Assembly: GCF_002243045.1 (NCBI RefSeq)
Contig: NZ_MBKP01000009.1
Span: forward strand, 1-64,000
Length of the DNA: 64,000 bases
DNA from: Methanolobus psychrotolerans
GTDB lineage: Archaea > Halobacteriota > Methanosarcinia > Methanosarcinales > Methanosarcinaceae
Direction of reading: 5' to 3'
Below are positions 21,656 to 29,685 of this stretch, in pieces. The stretch's first letter is position 1; the number at the start of each line of letters is the position of its first letter. The notes below the pieces were generated by a model, which ran no database searches, had not been told where the DNA came from, and saw nothing but the letters and a program-made list of their open reading frames with translations. The position numbers were made by a program, and so were the translations under genes.

Positions 21656-22603
21656 TTACATTAGTTTCTTAGGTGCTGATATCATTTTTGCATAGAGGCG
21701 TTCAGTATCTTCTTTTCGGCATAGTTTTGTCCCAGGTGTCATCACAGCAGCAGAACCTGCAGCTATCCCGTATAGAACAGCTTCACGCAGTTTGTCTCCC
21801 CTGGACAGGCCCAGGACAATACCTGCCACCATACTGTCACCTGCTCCTACTTTGCTGCTGATGGGCACGGTTGGTGGAACAATGTGCTCCACGTTATCCC
21901 TGGTAACAAGCAGAGCGCCGGCTGCACCCAGGGATATGACCATCGTTTCGCACTTTCCGTCCCTGATCATTCTCTGAGCTGCTTCTGATATCTGTAACTC
22001 TTCTTTTATATCGTTGCCTGCAAGCTCCCTGAACTCGCGAACATTGGGTTTGATAAGATACACACCTTCATGAAGCGCATGTTCAAGGGCATCACCTGAT
22101 GCGTCAATGATAACCTTTGCTCCTATCTCATTCCCTACACGTGCGACACGTGCATAGAAATCTGATGGCACACCCAAAGGAAGGCTTCCACTGGCTACCA
22201 GATAATCCGGAGCAGGGCTGAGCGAGGAGATTTCTTGAAGGCATTGTTCCCATTCCTCCCGCTTAAGCTCAGGACCAGGCATTCCAAAGCGGAACTGTTG
22301 TCCTGTGGATTCCTCAAGGACGATAAGGTTCTCCCGTGTGATCCCTTTTATGGGCAAGGACAACTGATCCACTTCTTCCTGTTCCAGAAGTTCATTTAGC
22401 ATCTTACCAGACATGCCACCAGCCGGATAGATAAGCAGTGACTCTCCTCCAAGTTTTTTTATGGCCCTGGAGACATTAACACCGCCACCACCTGGTTCAT
22501 AGCTGGCAGGGCCGCAATGCAGTTTGTGTTCAGCTATCACATGTTCGGTAGTAGTGCTTTTGTCAATGGCAGGATTCATATTCAGGGTAACGATCTTCTT
22601 CAT
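21656..22603 (-). CDS. PfkB-family hexose/hexose-phosphate kinase (1-phosphofructokinase-like)
   Basis: A 315-aa ribokinase-fold kinase. The start MKKIVTLNMNPAIDKS and the GGGGVNVSRAIKKLGG motif (about 37-52) are typical of the FruK/LacC/PfkB-minor group that phosphorylates phosphosugars. The catalytic GAGDSMVAG is near residue 251. Paired with glycogen phosphorylase it probably provides 6-phosphofructokinase activity for glycogen breakdown, but the phosphate donor and substrate are inferred. Confidence 0.88.
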   Translation of the reverse strand: MKKIVTLNMNPAIDKSTTTEHVIAEHKLHCGPASYEPGGGGVNVSRAIKKLGGESLLIYPAGGMSGKMLNELLEQEEVDQLSLPIKGITRENLIVLEESTGQQFRFGMPGPELKREEWEQCLQEISSLSPAPDYLVASGSLPLGVPSDFYARVARVGNEIGAKVIIDASGDALEHALHEGVYLIKPNVREFRELAGNDIKEELQISEAAQRMIRDGKCETMVISLGAAGALLVTRDNVEHIVPPTVPISSKVGAGDSMVAGIVLGLSRGDKLREAVLYGIAAGSAAVMTPGTKLCRKEDTERLYAKMISAPKKLM

Positions 22604-22728
22604 GGGTAATTCTCCATTGATAATATTTGCACGGTATGGATATCTCTATCTGATCCTCACAATGGTCAATATCAATTAATCCATGAATATCTGCATGATA
22701 TTTTATAAGTCTCCCGGTTTTCTGGAAA

Positions 22729-22762
22729 TTGAAAAAGAAGAAGGAAAAAGGAAAAAAGCAGA
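22729..22762 (-). terminator. T-rich termination region after UPF0182
   Basis: On the minus strand, just past the UPF0182 stop, the sequence runs CTTTTTTCCTTTTTCC and CTTCTTCTTTTTC, preceded by the palindrome GTACATGTAC (22765-22774). Repeated T-tracts of this kind are the usual archaeal terminator. Confidence 0.5.
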
Positions 22763-22781
22763 GGTACATGTACTACTTTTA

Positions 22782-25493
22782 TTATTGCTCTATCTCTGTC
22801 ATTGTCTGAGATATCTGTTCAAGCAGATCGTATACACTATCCATTTCCTGCCCGTATCCTGCCCAGTCACCGTTTTGCAAATGTTCCTGTGCTCTGTTGT
22901 AATGCTCAAGTGCTCTTGAGGCCAATTCCCTTGCATCCTCTGACACATAAACAGGTGATCCCTCATCATCGATGAGCTCCTCTCCAAGCAATACCTGCAA
23001 TGATGTTTCCAGGTCAAGACCCATGTAGACTATTTCCCCTGAAGACACGATAATTCTTCTAAGCTCTGGTATCTCACCCTGGTCTGCACTGATGAACACC
23101 GGCTCAATGTATAGTATTGAACTGTCAAGTGGAACTACAAGCAGGTTCCCTCTTATCACACTTGATCCCTGTTGTCCCCAGAGTGTGAACAATTCGGATA
23201 TGAGCGGATCCTGATCTATCCTGGCTTCTATCTGATTTGGACCGTATACCAATCTATCCTTTGGGAATTCATAATGTACAAGTTGTCCGTAATTTTCTCC
23301 GTCAGATCTTGCAGCTACCCATGCGATCATATTCTGCCGGTTCCTTGGTGTGAATGGCTGCATGAGTATATACTCGATATTTTCTTCCTCAGAGAGTCTT
23401 GTCATTATGTAATAGGGTTCCATAGTAACTGTTGTTCCACGGTAGAACTCATTTGGGATCTGCCAGGCATCCTCTTTATTGTAGAATGTTTCAACATTTG
23501 TCATATGGTAGTTCCGGTATATTTGCATCTGAACACTGAAGAACTCTTTAGGATATCTGATGTGCTGTTTGAGATTTTCCGGCATTTCATCATATGTTTT
23601 GAACAGGTCCGGGAAGATCATGGCATATGTGTTGATAAGAGGCTCATCCTCCATTATGTAATAGTCCACAGTACCTTCATAGGCATCAATGACAACCTTA
23701 ACAGAATTGCGTATGTAATTCATGTTACCTGCACTGGTACCATATTTTTCAGAATATGGGTACTTATCAGAAACAGTGTATGCATCTATTATCCAGAACA
23801 CCTTCCCGTCATGTATCACAGGAATGGGATTACTTTCATAGACAAGAAACGGAGCTATCGTTGAAGCTCTTTGATTTACCTGATGGTCATAGATCACACG
23901 GCTTTCATCGGTTAGATACTGACTCAGTATGAAATTCACATCTCCAAAACGCACCATATAAGCCAGGCGCTTGAATATGGAATCCAGTTGTACACCACCA
24001 CTTCCCTTATAACTGGCATAGACATTCCCGTCGGCACTGGGATAGTCAAGTTCTTCGATGTCGGTGTTGACTATTTTATAATCTGTGGTAAGTTCCCCGT
24101 AATATATTCGGGGATTTGCGAGGTCGAAATCTCCCATGGGTGGTATGTCCTGAAGTGAGAAAACGGGTCTTCCATCATCTGTTTTTTCGTTCACATTGTT
24201 CATTACCGCACCAAATCCATGGGTGAAAACAAGCCGTTCATTTACCCATGTCCTGGCTGAGGGATCAAGATTAGATATATCCATTTCCCTGACACCTATC
24301 ATAAACTGCCTGTACTGCCCGTCAATATTGTACCTGTCTGTGTCAATATCGTTGAAGTCATAATATGTTCTGATCTGCTGGGTCTGTTTGTATGTACTCT
24401 GAAGAGCCCTCTCATCCCATATTCGGATATTATCTATGATATCTCTGTTGTTTTCAATGGTAGCATGAGTAAGTTCCGGATCATAATCAAATGGTCTTAT
24501 ATCAATGTCTGAAAGTCCAAAGCCGGCTCTTGTATATTCAATATTGTACAGCAGATAAGGCTCCTCAAGCTGCAGTTCAGTAGGCTCTACTTTGATCTGC
24601 TGGTACGCCGTTGGAGCAAAGGAAGTAAGAAGGATCATGAGCACAATTGCGCTTATCCCCAGGACCGGGATTTTTCTGTTCTTCAATTTTACGTTGGCTA
24701 TCAATCCGGTCGCTACTAAGGTACAGACCAGTGATGTGATGGTGAGCAAAGGTAATCTTACATGGATATCTGTGTATCCCGCGCCAGTTACTATTCCTTG
24801 CTGTGAGAACAATATCTCGAATCGGCTCAGATAGATACTGTAAGCGATAATTAAAGTAATGAGTCCCAGGAGCACTGAAATGTGCACAAGTACCCTGTCC
24901 GGGGTTCTATCAACAATACCTGATATGTCCGTTCCAGCGGGCATGTACTCGTCAGAATCGATCGTGTACTTTGGTTCCAGTATGCTCTCCAGTTTGTAGA
25001 GATAGAAGACGCCGGTTATTATGAGTGCAAGAACTGTAAGTGAAAGTGCAACCGTTCTGATAAGTTCAAGCAAGGGAAGCTGGAACATGTAAAAAGAAAT
25101 ATCCCTTAAAAAGATGGGGTCTTCTATACCTGCCGGCACCATATTGAAATAGAGTATTATTGTTTCCCATCGGTTGCTCAGATATGAGCCGAATATCAGT
25201 GATATGATTACTGTGGCTGGCATCACCAGTCCTTCGATATCTGTATATTTTTCCTTATTGCCTAATATTCTATTTACAGATGATCTTGCAATTTTGATGT
25301 TGAAATAGAGAAAAGCAAATGCAAGTAATACACTTGTCAGGAATATCAATATTTTCCAGCTTAGGATGCTCAAAAAGACAGACGCATATCCGGTTGCATC
25401 AAACCATAGATATTCAGTGAAATAAGTAACTGCAGGCCTAAGGCCGAAGAATATAGCAATCAGTATTAAGAGAACTATCGGTTTTAAATTCAT
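22782..25493 (-). CDS. UPF0182 family membrane protein
   Basis: A 903-aa protein of COG1615/UPF0182. The first 300 residues hold about seven membrane helices, including the motif TEYLWFDATGYASVF typical of the family. A large, mostly extracytoplasmic domain follows (GGVQLDSIFKRLAYMVRFGD, FTPRNRQNMIAW). The C-terminus is a helical acidic segment. The function is unknown, although the family is widespread in bacteria and methanogens. The ORF track starts at GTG 25508; ATG 25493 is chosen, 5 codons inside, giving the usual MNLKP-type basic-hydrophobic start. The ribosome site is weak either way. Confidence 0.88.
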   Translation of the reverse strand: MNLKPIVLLILIAIFFGLRPAVTYFTEYLWFDATGYASVFLSILSWKILIFLTSVLLAFAFLYFNIKIARSSVNRILGNKEKYTDIEGLVMPATVIISLIFGSYLSNRWETIILYFNMVPAGIEDPIFLRDISFYMFQLPLLELIRTVALSLTVLALIITGVFYLYKLESILEPKYTIDSDEYMPAGTDISGIVDRTPDRVLVHISVLLGLITLIIAYSIYLSRFEILFSQQGIVTGAGYTDIHVRLPLLTITSLVCTLVATGLIANVKLKNRKIPVLGISAIVLMILLTSFAPTAYQQIKVEPTELQLEEPYLLYNIEYTRAGFGLSDIDIRPFDYDPELTHATIENNRDIIDNIRIWDERALQSTYKQTQQIRTYYDFNDIDTDRYNIDGQYRQFMIGVREMDISNLDPSARTWVNERLVFTHGFGAVMNNVNEKTDDGRPVFSLQDIPPMGDFDLANPRIYYGELTTDYKIVNTDIEELDYPSADGNVYASYKGSGGVQLDSIFKRLAYMVRFGDVNFILSQYLTDESRVIYDHQVNQRASTIAPFLVYESNPIPVIHDGKVFWIIDAYTVSDKYPYSEKYGTSAGNMNYIRNSVKVVIDAYEGTVDYYIMEDEPLINTYAMIFPDLFKTYDEMPENLKQHIRYPKEFFSVQMQIYRNYHMTNVETFYNKEDAWQIPNEFYRGTTVTMEPYYIMTRLSEEENIEYILMQPFTPRNRQNMIAWVAARSDGENYGQLVHYEFPKDRLVYGPNQIEARIDQDPLISELFTLWGQQGSSVIRGNLLVVPLDSSILYIEPVFISADQGEIPELRRIIVSSGEIVYMGLDLETSLQVLLGEELIDDEGSPVYVSEDARELASRALEHYNRAQEHLQNGDWAGYGQEMDSVYDLLEQISQTMTEIEQ

Positions 25494-25508
25494 GAGTTTA
25501 CCACACAC

Positions 25509-25866
25509 AAGTGATCGTTAATCATTTATTGAGATAACTGGCTTCTTTGCTTCTTTATATATTCAGGTCAACGTTCACACTAATATCTTTCCCCACGGCA
25601 AATGGATGTCAATACAGTTTCTTGAATTGCCCCGATCCCAAAGATATCGTATATATCTCAGTGGCCTTAAAACTTAAATACGAATAACGTTTCTTTACTG
25701 AATGCTGGTGTTGGAATGCGCTGCTGCCGTGGAATTGTTGCTTATCGCACCGCTCTTATCCCTGAAACTATGTTGCAGTTCCTGTCAGATATGTCCTGAA
25801 CAAGGACACTTTAATCATTTTTGAGCGCTAAAGTGTATTATACATCAGAACAGGATGGGACTATCA
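25509..25866. other. Divergent intergenic region, UPF0182 / TspO-like
   Basis: No gene is seen. For the minus strand there is a good TATA box (annotated separately). For the plus strand, AAAACTTAAATAC (near 25669) is TATA-like but far from the next start. An inverted repeat TGTCC-(7)-GGACA (25792-25808) lies 60 bp upstream of the TspO-like start and could be an operator. Confidence 0.45.
25553..25564 (-). promoter_or_regulatory. TATA box for UPF0182 gene
   Basis: On the minus strand this reads GAATATATAAAG, close to the archaeal consensus. It lies about 60 bp upstream of ATG 25493, giving a leader of roughly 35 nt. Confidence 0.55.
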
Positions 25867-26712
25867 ATGCAAAGCAAGCAAACAGGCACACTTATCAGGA
25901 TCATCACGCTGGTAACTTTTCTGGCAATGATCATTGTCAATGCGCTGGCCAATATCCTCCCTATCAACGGGGTCAGCACAGGCCAGGTCTCGGACTCTTA
26001 TCCCAACCTTTTTGCCCCGGCAGGGATAACCTTTGCAATATGGGGACTCATTTATCTGTTGCTGGCAGGGTTCACACTTTACCAGCTTGGCATCTTTCAA
26101 GGCAATACAAATACTAACAGGTCCGTCAACAGGTCCGTCAACAGGTCCGGGCTGTTGCACAAGACCGCAATACTGTTCTCAGTTTCTTCCCTTGCCAATG
26201 CCGCCTGGATCTTTGCCTGGCACTATGGGCTCATCCCCCTTTCCATGTTACTGATGCTTGTGATCCTTGTCTGCCTGATCCTGATAACATCAACGATAAA
26301 CAAAGAACGTCTCACAACAAGAGAATATCTTTTCATCAGACTCCCCTTCAGCGTCTACTTCGGCTGGATAACCATTGCAACCATCGCCAATGTTACCATA
26401 TTGCTTGTAAGCATAGGCTGGAAAGGTTTTGGTTTAGCCGAAACGATCTGGACCGTCCTGGTGATCATCGCCGGCCTTATTATCGCAGCCACAACAATGC
26501 TAAAAAACAAAGATATTGCCTATGGACTCGTTATAATCTGGGCCTATGCAGGAATTCTCCTTAAGCACATTTCGCCTGAAGGTTTTGGATCACAATACCC
26601 TTCGATAATCACCACAACGATAGTTTGCATCCTCCTATTAGTTCTTGCAGAGGCATATCTGGTTTATATGGTCTCAAAAAGGAAAAGTCCTGTCACGACC
26701 TCACAAGAATGA
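25867..26712 (+). CDS. TspO/MBR-like (tryptophan-rich sensory protein-related) membrane protein
   Basis: A 281-aa membrane protein with about seven to eight helices. The segment YPNLFAPAGITFAIWGLIYL resembles the TspO/tryptophan-rich sensory protein family, which binds porphyrin-type ligands; here the ligand and role are unknown. A cytoplasmic or external loop near residues 83-93 contains NRSVNRSVNRSG, encoded by a 12-bp unit repeated almost three times (ACAGGTCCGTCA), a likely slippage site. ATG 25867 is preferred because AGGATGGG sits upstream of it and would overlap the earlier ATG at 25855. Confidence 0.65.
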   Translation: MQSKQTGTLIRIITLVTFLAMIIVNALANILPINGVSTGQVSDSYPNLFAPAGITFAIWGLIYLLLAGFTLYQLGIFQGNTNTNRSVNRSVNRSGLLHKTAILFSVSSLANAAWIFAWHYGLIPLSMLLMLVILVCLILITSTINKERLTTREYLFIRLPFSVYFGWITIATIANVTILLVSIGWKGFGLAETIWTVLVIIAGLIIAATTMLKNKDIAYGLVIIWAYAGILLKHISPEGFGSQYPSIITTTIVCILLLVLAEAYLVYMVSKRKSPVTTSQE

Positions 26713-26810
26713 GCCCCATCATCCGTGAATGCGGAAACCTGACAAAAAAGAGTTCATGCCATCAAATTTGCGCGTTGATCGGGTGAGATGGGATCATGAT
26801 CCTGTACCAT

Positions 26811-26979
26811 CCGGCAGTATCCGTTTATCACCGGATGCAGATATATTACAGTGGATTCAAAACCCGGATCTACAGGATTTTACATCAGATATGGATTTAA
26901 GATCGTTAAAAGATCTATTAAGAAAGACTACACGTCCCTGTAGCTGAACATGCATCCGATAATAGAGGGCCTTGAATAG
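26811..26979 (+). pseudogene. Deleted copy of the antitoxin-GNAT toxin pair
   Basis: This is a decayed duplicate of the pair at 30428-31100. The tail of the antitoxin gene (CCGGCAGTATCCGTTT) is joined directly to the last 50 codons of the GNAT gene (from ITGCRYITVDSKP), removing about 370 bp. The reading frame then meets TAG at 26941 where the intact copy has TAT (Tyr). The remaining sequence is about 93 percent identical by eye. It cannot make a toxin. Confidence 0.85.
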
Positions 26980-26984
26980 ATCTT

Positions 26985-27190
26985 CCCATACAACAAAGCC
27001 CAATTATCGTACATGTACAGCAGTGAGCATTAGTGGGAGGTCCGCTTTTGCGGGGAGAATGGATGGCATCCTTTGTATCCGTGCAGGAACGATCAATGCC
27101 AGGACCAGCCTTTCCAGGACGGCATCTTTGCGTTAGATCCGGAAGTGAGAATTTTGTTCTTTTTATGGGAGTGGAATGTGCTGCCCGCTG
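26985..27190 (+). repeat. Direct repeat downstream of GNAT copies
   Basis: This segment (from ACAACAAAGCCCAATTATCG to GAGTGGAATGTGCTGCC) recurs downstream of the intact GNAT gene at 31120-31340. The later copy has one extra block of about 30 bp (AGATATCGCTTAAATGC...). It shows the duplication included the 3' flank. No function is seen. The start of a similar tail is also found at 35265. Confidence 0.8.
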
Positions 27191-27300
27191 CTGTATGGTT
27201 GTTTTGTTCTTAGACCTGAACGCTTTTTACTTTTGATAAGCCAACTTTCGGGATTCCCTTCAAGAAACTTAATAAGAATTGTCACCAATAGATATGTGAG

Positions 27301-27606
27301 ATGAAATGTGATAGTATGGCTGAGAAGCAGATCGATGAGTACAGAGGACGAATTGTTCCAATACTGCTGAAAAACGGTGTGGATAAAGCTGGCATCTTTG
27401 GCTCGTTTGCAAGGAACGAGGCAGGTGTGGAAAGTGACATCGATGTTCTTGTTCGCTTTAAGGGCAGGAAAAGTCTCTTTGATCTTGCAAGGCTTGATCT
27501 TGAGCTAGAGAAGGAAGCCTGAAGAAAGGTTGAGGTCATAACTTATGATTCCATTAGTCCTCTTATCAGGGAGCGGGTCCTCAAAGAAAAGATGAGGATA
27601 CTATGA
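27301..27606 (+). pseudogene. MNT-type (MntA-like) antitoxin with premature TGA
   Basis: A minimal nucleotidyltransferase with the motif GSFARNEAGVESDIDVLV (GSx10DxD), the antitoxin half of HepT/MntA pairs. MntA enzymes AMPylate the HEPN partner. The frame is broken by TGA at 27520-27522 after EKEA. Reading on in the same frame gives RKVEVITYDSISPLIRERVL, the expected C-terminus, with Gly expected at the TGA (GGA to TGA needs one change). The full frame ends at 27606 and overlaps the HEPN start. The 73-aa product that could still be made lacks the last third. Confidence 0.8.
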
Positions 27607-27659
27607 AGGATCCTGGAGTCTTTATCAGGGACCATTATCTGGTCATAGGTGTTAAATAC
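27603..27659 (+). pseudogene. HEPN toxin remnant (first ~11 codons)
   Basis: It starts with ATG overlapping the MNT stop (ATGA), as in the intact cassettes, and reads MKDPGVFIRDH before diverging and stopping at TAA 27651-27659 region. The rest of the HEPN gene is lost. What follows (GTTAAATACTAAAGGAGTAAGCTCAAT) matches the upstream region of the MNT gene at 29383, so a recombination joined two cassettes. Confidence 0.6.
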
Positions 27660-27679
27660 TAAAGGAGTAAGCTCAATAA

Positions 27680-27775
27680 ATGGAGAAGTTATCGATGGCC
27701 GGAAAAGAGAAAAACCTTACTGGGATTGACAACATAAGATTCCTGATCAAGGAGCACAGGGATGAGATCAGATAG
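27680..27775 (+). pseudogene. N-terminal fragment of a second MNT gene
   Basis: Thirty-one codons ending IDNIRFLIKEHRDEIR then TAG. The segment is nearly identical to the start of the MNT gene at 29383 (MDNIRLLIKEHRDEISQLF). It ends at the point where it is fused to the following, different MNT gene, whose ATG at 27762 lies inside this fragment in another frame. Confidence 0.7.
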
Positions 27776-28121
27776 TTGTTATGAGAAGTTCAATGAAATT
27801 CGCGATACATTCGATCTGGTAGAGGCCCTTGGCCTTTCCAGGGACATAGGAGAGGAGCTTCTGGATATTTGCAGACAGAATGATATCGCTTCTCTTGGGC
27901 TGTTTGGCTCTTATTCGAGAGGTCAGCAAAGCCAGGATAGTGACCTTGATCTTTTGGTCACGTTCTCAAAAGGAAAGAGTCTTATTGATCATATAAGGAC
28001 CGAGAAAGCCTTTGAAAACCTGCTTGGGATAAAAGTGGACCTTGTAACTGAAAGATCATTGAGCCACCATCTTGCCCCGGCTATTAAAAAGGATATAAAG
28101 AGGCTGTATCATGAAAGATGA
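27762..28121 (+). CDS. MNT-type nucleotidyltransferase antitoxin
   Basis: A 119-aa minimal nucleotidyltransferase with GLFGSYSRGQQSQDSDLDLL (GSx10DxD catalytic motif). It is the MntA-like antitoxin for the HEPN gene that starts inside its last codons (overlap 28111-28121). The first ten codons (MRSDSCYEKF) are partly derived from the fused remnant upstream; the native start may have been lost, and the ribosome site for ATG 27762 is poor. The core is intact. Confidence 0.85.
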   Translation: MRSDSCYEKFNEIRDTFDLVEALGLSRDIGEELLDICRQNDIASLGLFGSYSRGQQSQDSDLDLLVTFSKGKSLIDHIRTEKAFENLLGIKVDLVTERSLSHHLAPAIKKDIKRLYHER

Positions 28122-28440
28122 TGTTTTTTTCCTGGAGCATATACTTGATGCAGTGAATCAGATAGGAGAATACACCAATATATCGTATGATGAATTCCTT
28201 GAAACACGACTTATACAGGATGCGGTTGTCAGACAGCTTGAAATAATCGGTGAGGCTACAAAGAACCTTTCCGGGATCACGACAGAACGCTGTCCGCATG
28301 TTCCCTGGAAAGAAATTGCAGGAATGAGGGATAAGCTGATACATGCTTATTTTGGTGTTGATCTTGATGAAGTCTGGAACACTGCAAAAAAAGACATCCC
28401 ATATCTAAAGGAAGCTGTCGAGGGGCTTCTGACAAAATAA
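28111..28440 (+). CDS. HEPN-domain (HepT-like) toxin
   Basis: A 109-aa helical HEPN protein carrying RDKLIHAYFG, the Rx4HxY RNase motif of HepT toxins. In known systems the Tyr is AMPylated by the MNT partner to neutralise it. It overlaps the MNT gene by 11 bp, which implies translational coupling. No truncation is seen. It is followed after 13 bp by a YgiT-type gene. Confidence 0.88.
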   Translation: MKDDVFFLEHILDAVNQIGEYTNISYDEFLETRLIQDAVVRQLEIIGEATKNLSGITTERCPHVPWKEIAGMRDKLIHAYFGVDLDEVWNTAKKDIPYLKEAVEGLLTK

Positions 28441-28453
28441 GGATTGATAAATA

Positions 28454-28717
28454 ATGATCCCGGATAGATGTGGTTTTTGCAAAGGTAAACTTGTTGACGG
28501 AAAGCATGAGTTCGTTGTGAAGGTAGGTGAAACCATGCTTGCCATCAAAGATGTTGATGCCTTTGTCTGCCAGGAATGCGCAGAAGCATATTACACACCG
28601 CAAACATCCAGACGCATGGACAAGGTTATGCAAAAGTTTTACAGATCATCTTTGCGTGTCCATCCGCTTGCTGCAGGGGAAATCAGCCTTAGCGAGATAG
28701 AGGCTGAAAACTGCTGA
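28454..28717 (+). CDS. YgiT-type zinc finger protein (MqsA-like antitoxin domain)
   Basis: An 87-aa protein with a CGFCKGKL...CQECAEAYY double CxxC zinc site, followed by YTPQTSRRMDKVMQKFY, typical of the YgiT-type family often paired with a DUF4258 toxin. No DUF4258 gene is adjacent; upstream is a complete HEPN pair. It may therefore be an orphan antitoxin. A truncated copy lies at 33172. Confidence 0.8.
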   Translation: MIPDRCGFCKGKLVDGKHEFVVKVGETMLAIKDVDAFVCQECAEAYYTPQTSRRMDKVMQKFYRSSLRVHPLAAGEISLSEIEAENC

Positions 28718-28738
28718 TCTTATTCTGAAATGAACCGC

Positions 28739-28940
28739 AGATACACTCACCTCTTACAGAGTTGAGTGCCTGCTAAACATCCGTTTAGCAGGTAACGCAG
28801 ATGCACGCAGATATTATTTATTCTCATCTGTGTCTATCGTTGGTCAGGTGAACATTCGCATCTCTACAAAAGCAACATATTTTGATGATGGAACACACCA
28901 CCTGCCAGCGAACCTTTGTCCTCCCCCCTATTCCCCTCCC
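28739..28940 (+). repeat. Hairpin repeat unit with nested 50-nt element and tail
   Basis: The unit begins CCGCAGATA and is interrupted by the 50-nt element (28744-28793), then continues ACGCAGATGCACGCAGAT and an incomplete right arm. A tail with TGGTCAGGTGAACATTCGCA and CACCACCTGCC follows, shared with copies at 31528, 33955 and 35630. The rest, to 29143, is C-rich or AT-rich sequence with no gene seen. Confidence 0.75.
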
Positions 28941-29143
28941 ATCCATCACCTGCCCATCACAAGTTCCCTGACCTCACAGGAAGGTCCCCTTCTTAACAGC
29001 TAAGCCTACAATACCCCTGCATCAGAACTCCCGTTCCCTTTAGTGGGTAGTTCACAACTTAAATGATATTGAACTCAAGAAGGTCTGATTTCCTTTTAAA
29101 ACGGGAAAATCTTTAATGTATAGAATTACTATATAAGCTAAAT

Positions 29144-29287
29144 ATAGCGACAATAACTCTGTCTGTCCAGGATGATCTGATCAAAGAGATGAGCAGATAT
29201 AAGGACATAAACTGGTCTGAGGTTGCAAGAGAAGCTATCAGAATAGATCCTACAAGATATAAAACGCTACGTAACGACTTTGCATGA
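29144..29287 (+). pseudogene. RHH (VapB-like) antitoxin fragment lacking a normal start
   Basis: Forty-seven codons reading ATITLSVQDDLIKEMSRYKD and then INWSEVAREAIR, a ribbon-helix-helix antitoxin N-terminus. The expected start codon is ATA instead of ATG, and no in-frame ATG, GTG or TTG precedes it before a stop. The C-terminal half is replaced by unrelated sequence. No VapC/PIN gene follows. Treated as a relic; use of an AUA start cannot be excluded. Confidence 0.65.
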
Positions 29288-29382
29288 TACTACAGAGCAC
29301 ACATCATGTTATCTTTTCTTTCCGCGGGAGTTAAATACTAAAGAAGTTAGCTCAATTAAAAGAGATATTAATAGGTGAAAAT

Positions 29383-29685
29383 ATGACTAAATATGTTAAA
29401 ATGGACAACATCAGGCTCCTGATCAAAGAGCACAGGGATGAGATCAGTCAGTTGTTCAATGCAGAGATAGTTGGTATTTTCGGTTCTTATGCCAGGGGTG
29501 AAGAGAAGATCAACAGTGATGTTGACTTACTTGTAAATTTTAATGAGGATGCTACACTTTTTGACCTTGTTGGACTTGGTGACTATCTGGAAGAGCGGAT
29601 TGGGCTTCCAGTGGACGTTGTTTCAATGAGAGCTTTGCATCCAATGATGAAGAATGAAGTTCTAAAAGAGATGGTAACTATATGA
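29383..29685 (+). CDS. MNT-type nucleotidyltransferase antitoxin
   Basis: A 100-aa MntA-like protein with GIFGSYARGEEKINSDVDLL (GSx10DxD) and the usual C-terminal LPVDVVSMRALHPMM. AGGTG at 29373-29377 is its ribosome site. It overlaps the HEPN gene by 4 bp (ATGA). A fragment of a near-identical gene lies at 27680. Confidence 0.9.
   Translation: MTKYVKMDNIRLLIKEHRDEISQLFNAEIVGIFGSYARGEEKINSDVDLLVNFNEDATLFDLVGLGDYLEERIGLPVDVVSMRALHPMMKNEVLKEMVTI

Noticed and set aside
26941-26943. TAG as pyrrolysine (also 27773)
   Set aside because: Pyrrolysine is plausible in this lineage, but both TAGs are in truncated relics, and the intact copies carry Tyr or Gln codons.
26729-26947. 72-aa ORF over the GNAT relic
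   Set aside because: It reads a different frame from the clearly homologous GNAT C-terminus; the coding signal is in the other frame.
27520-27522. TGA as selenocysteine
   Set aside because: The MNT family has no selenocysteine, homologous MNT genes use Gly there, and no SECIS-like structure is evident.
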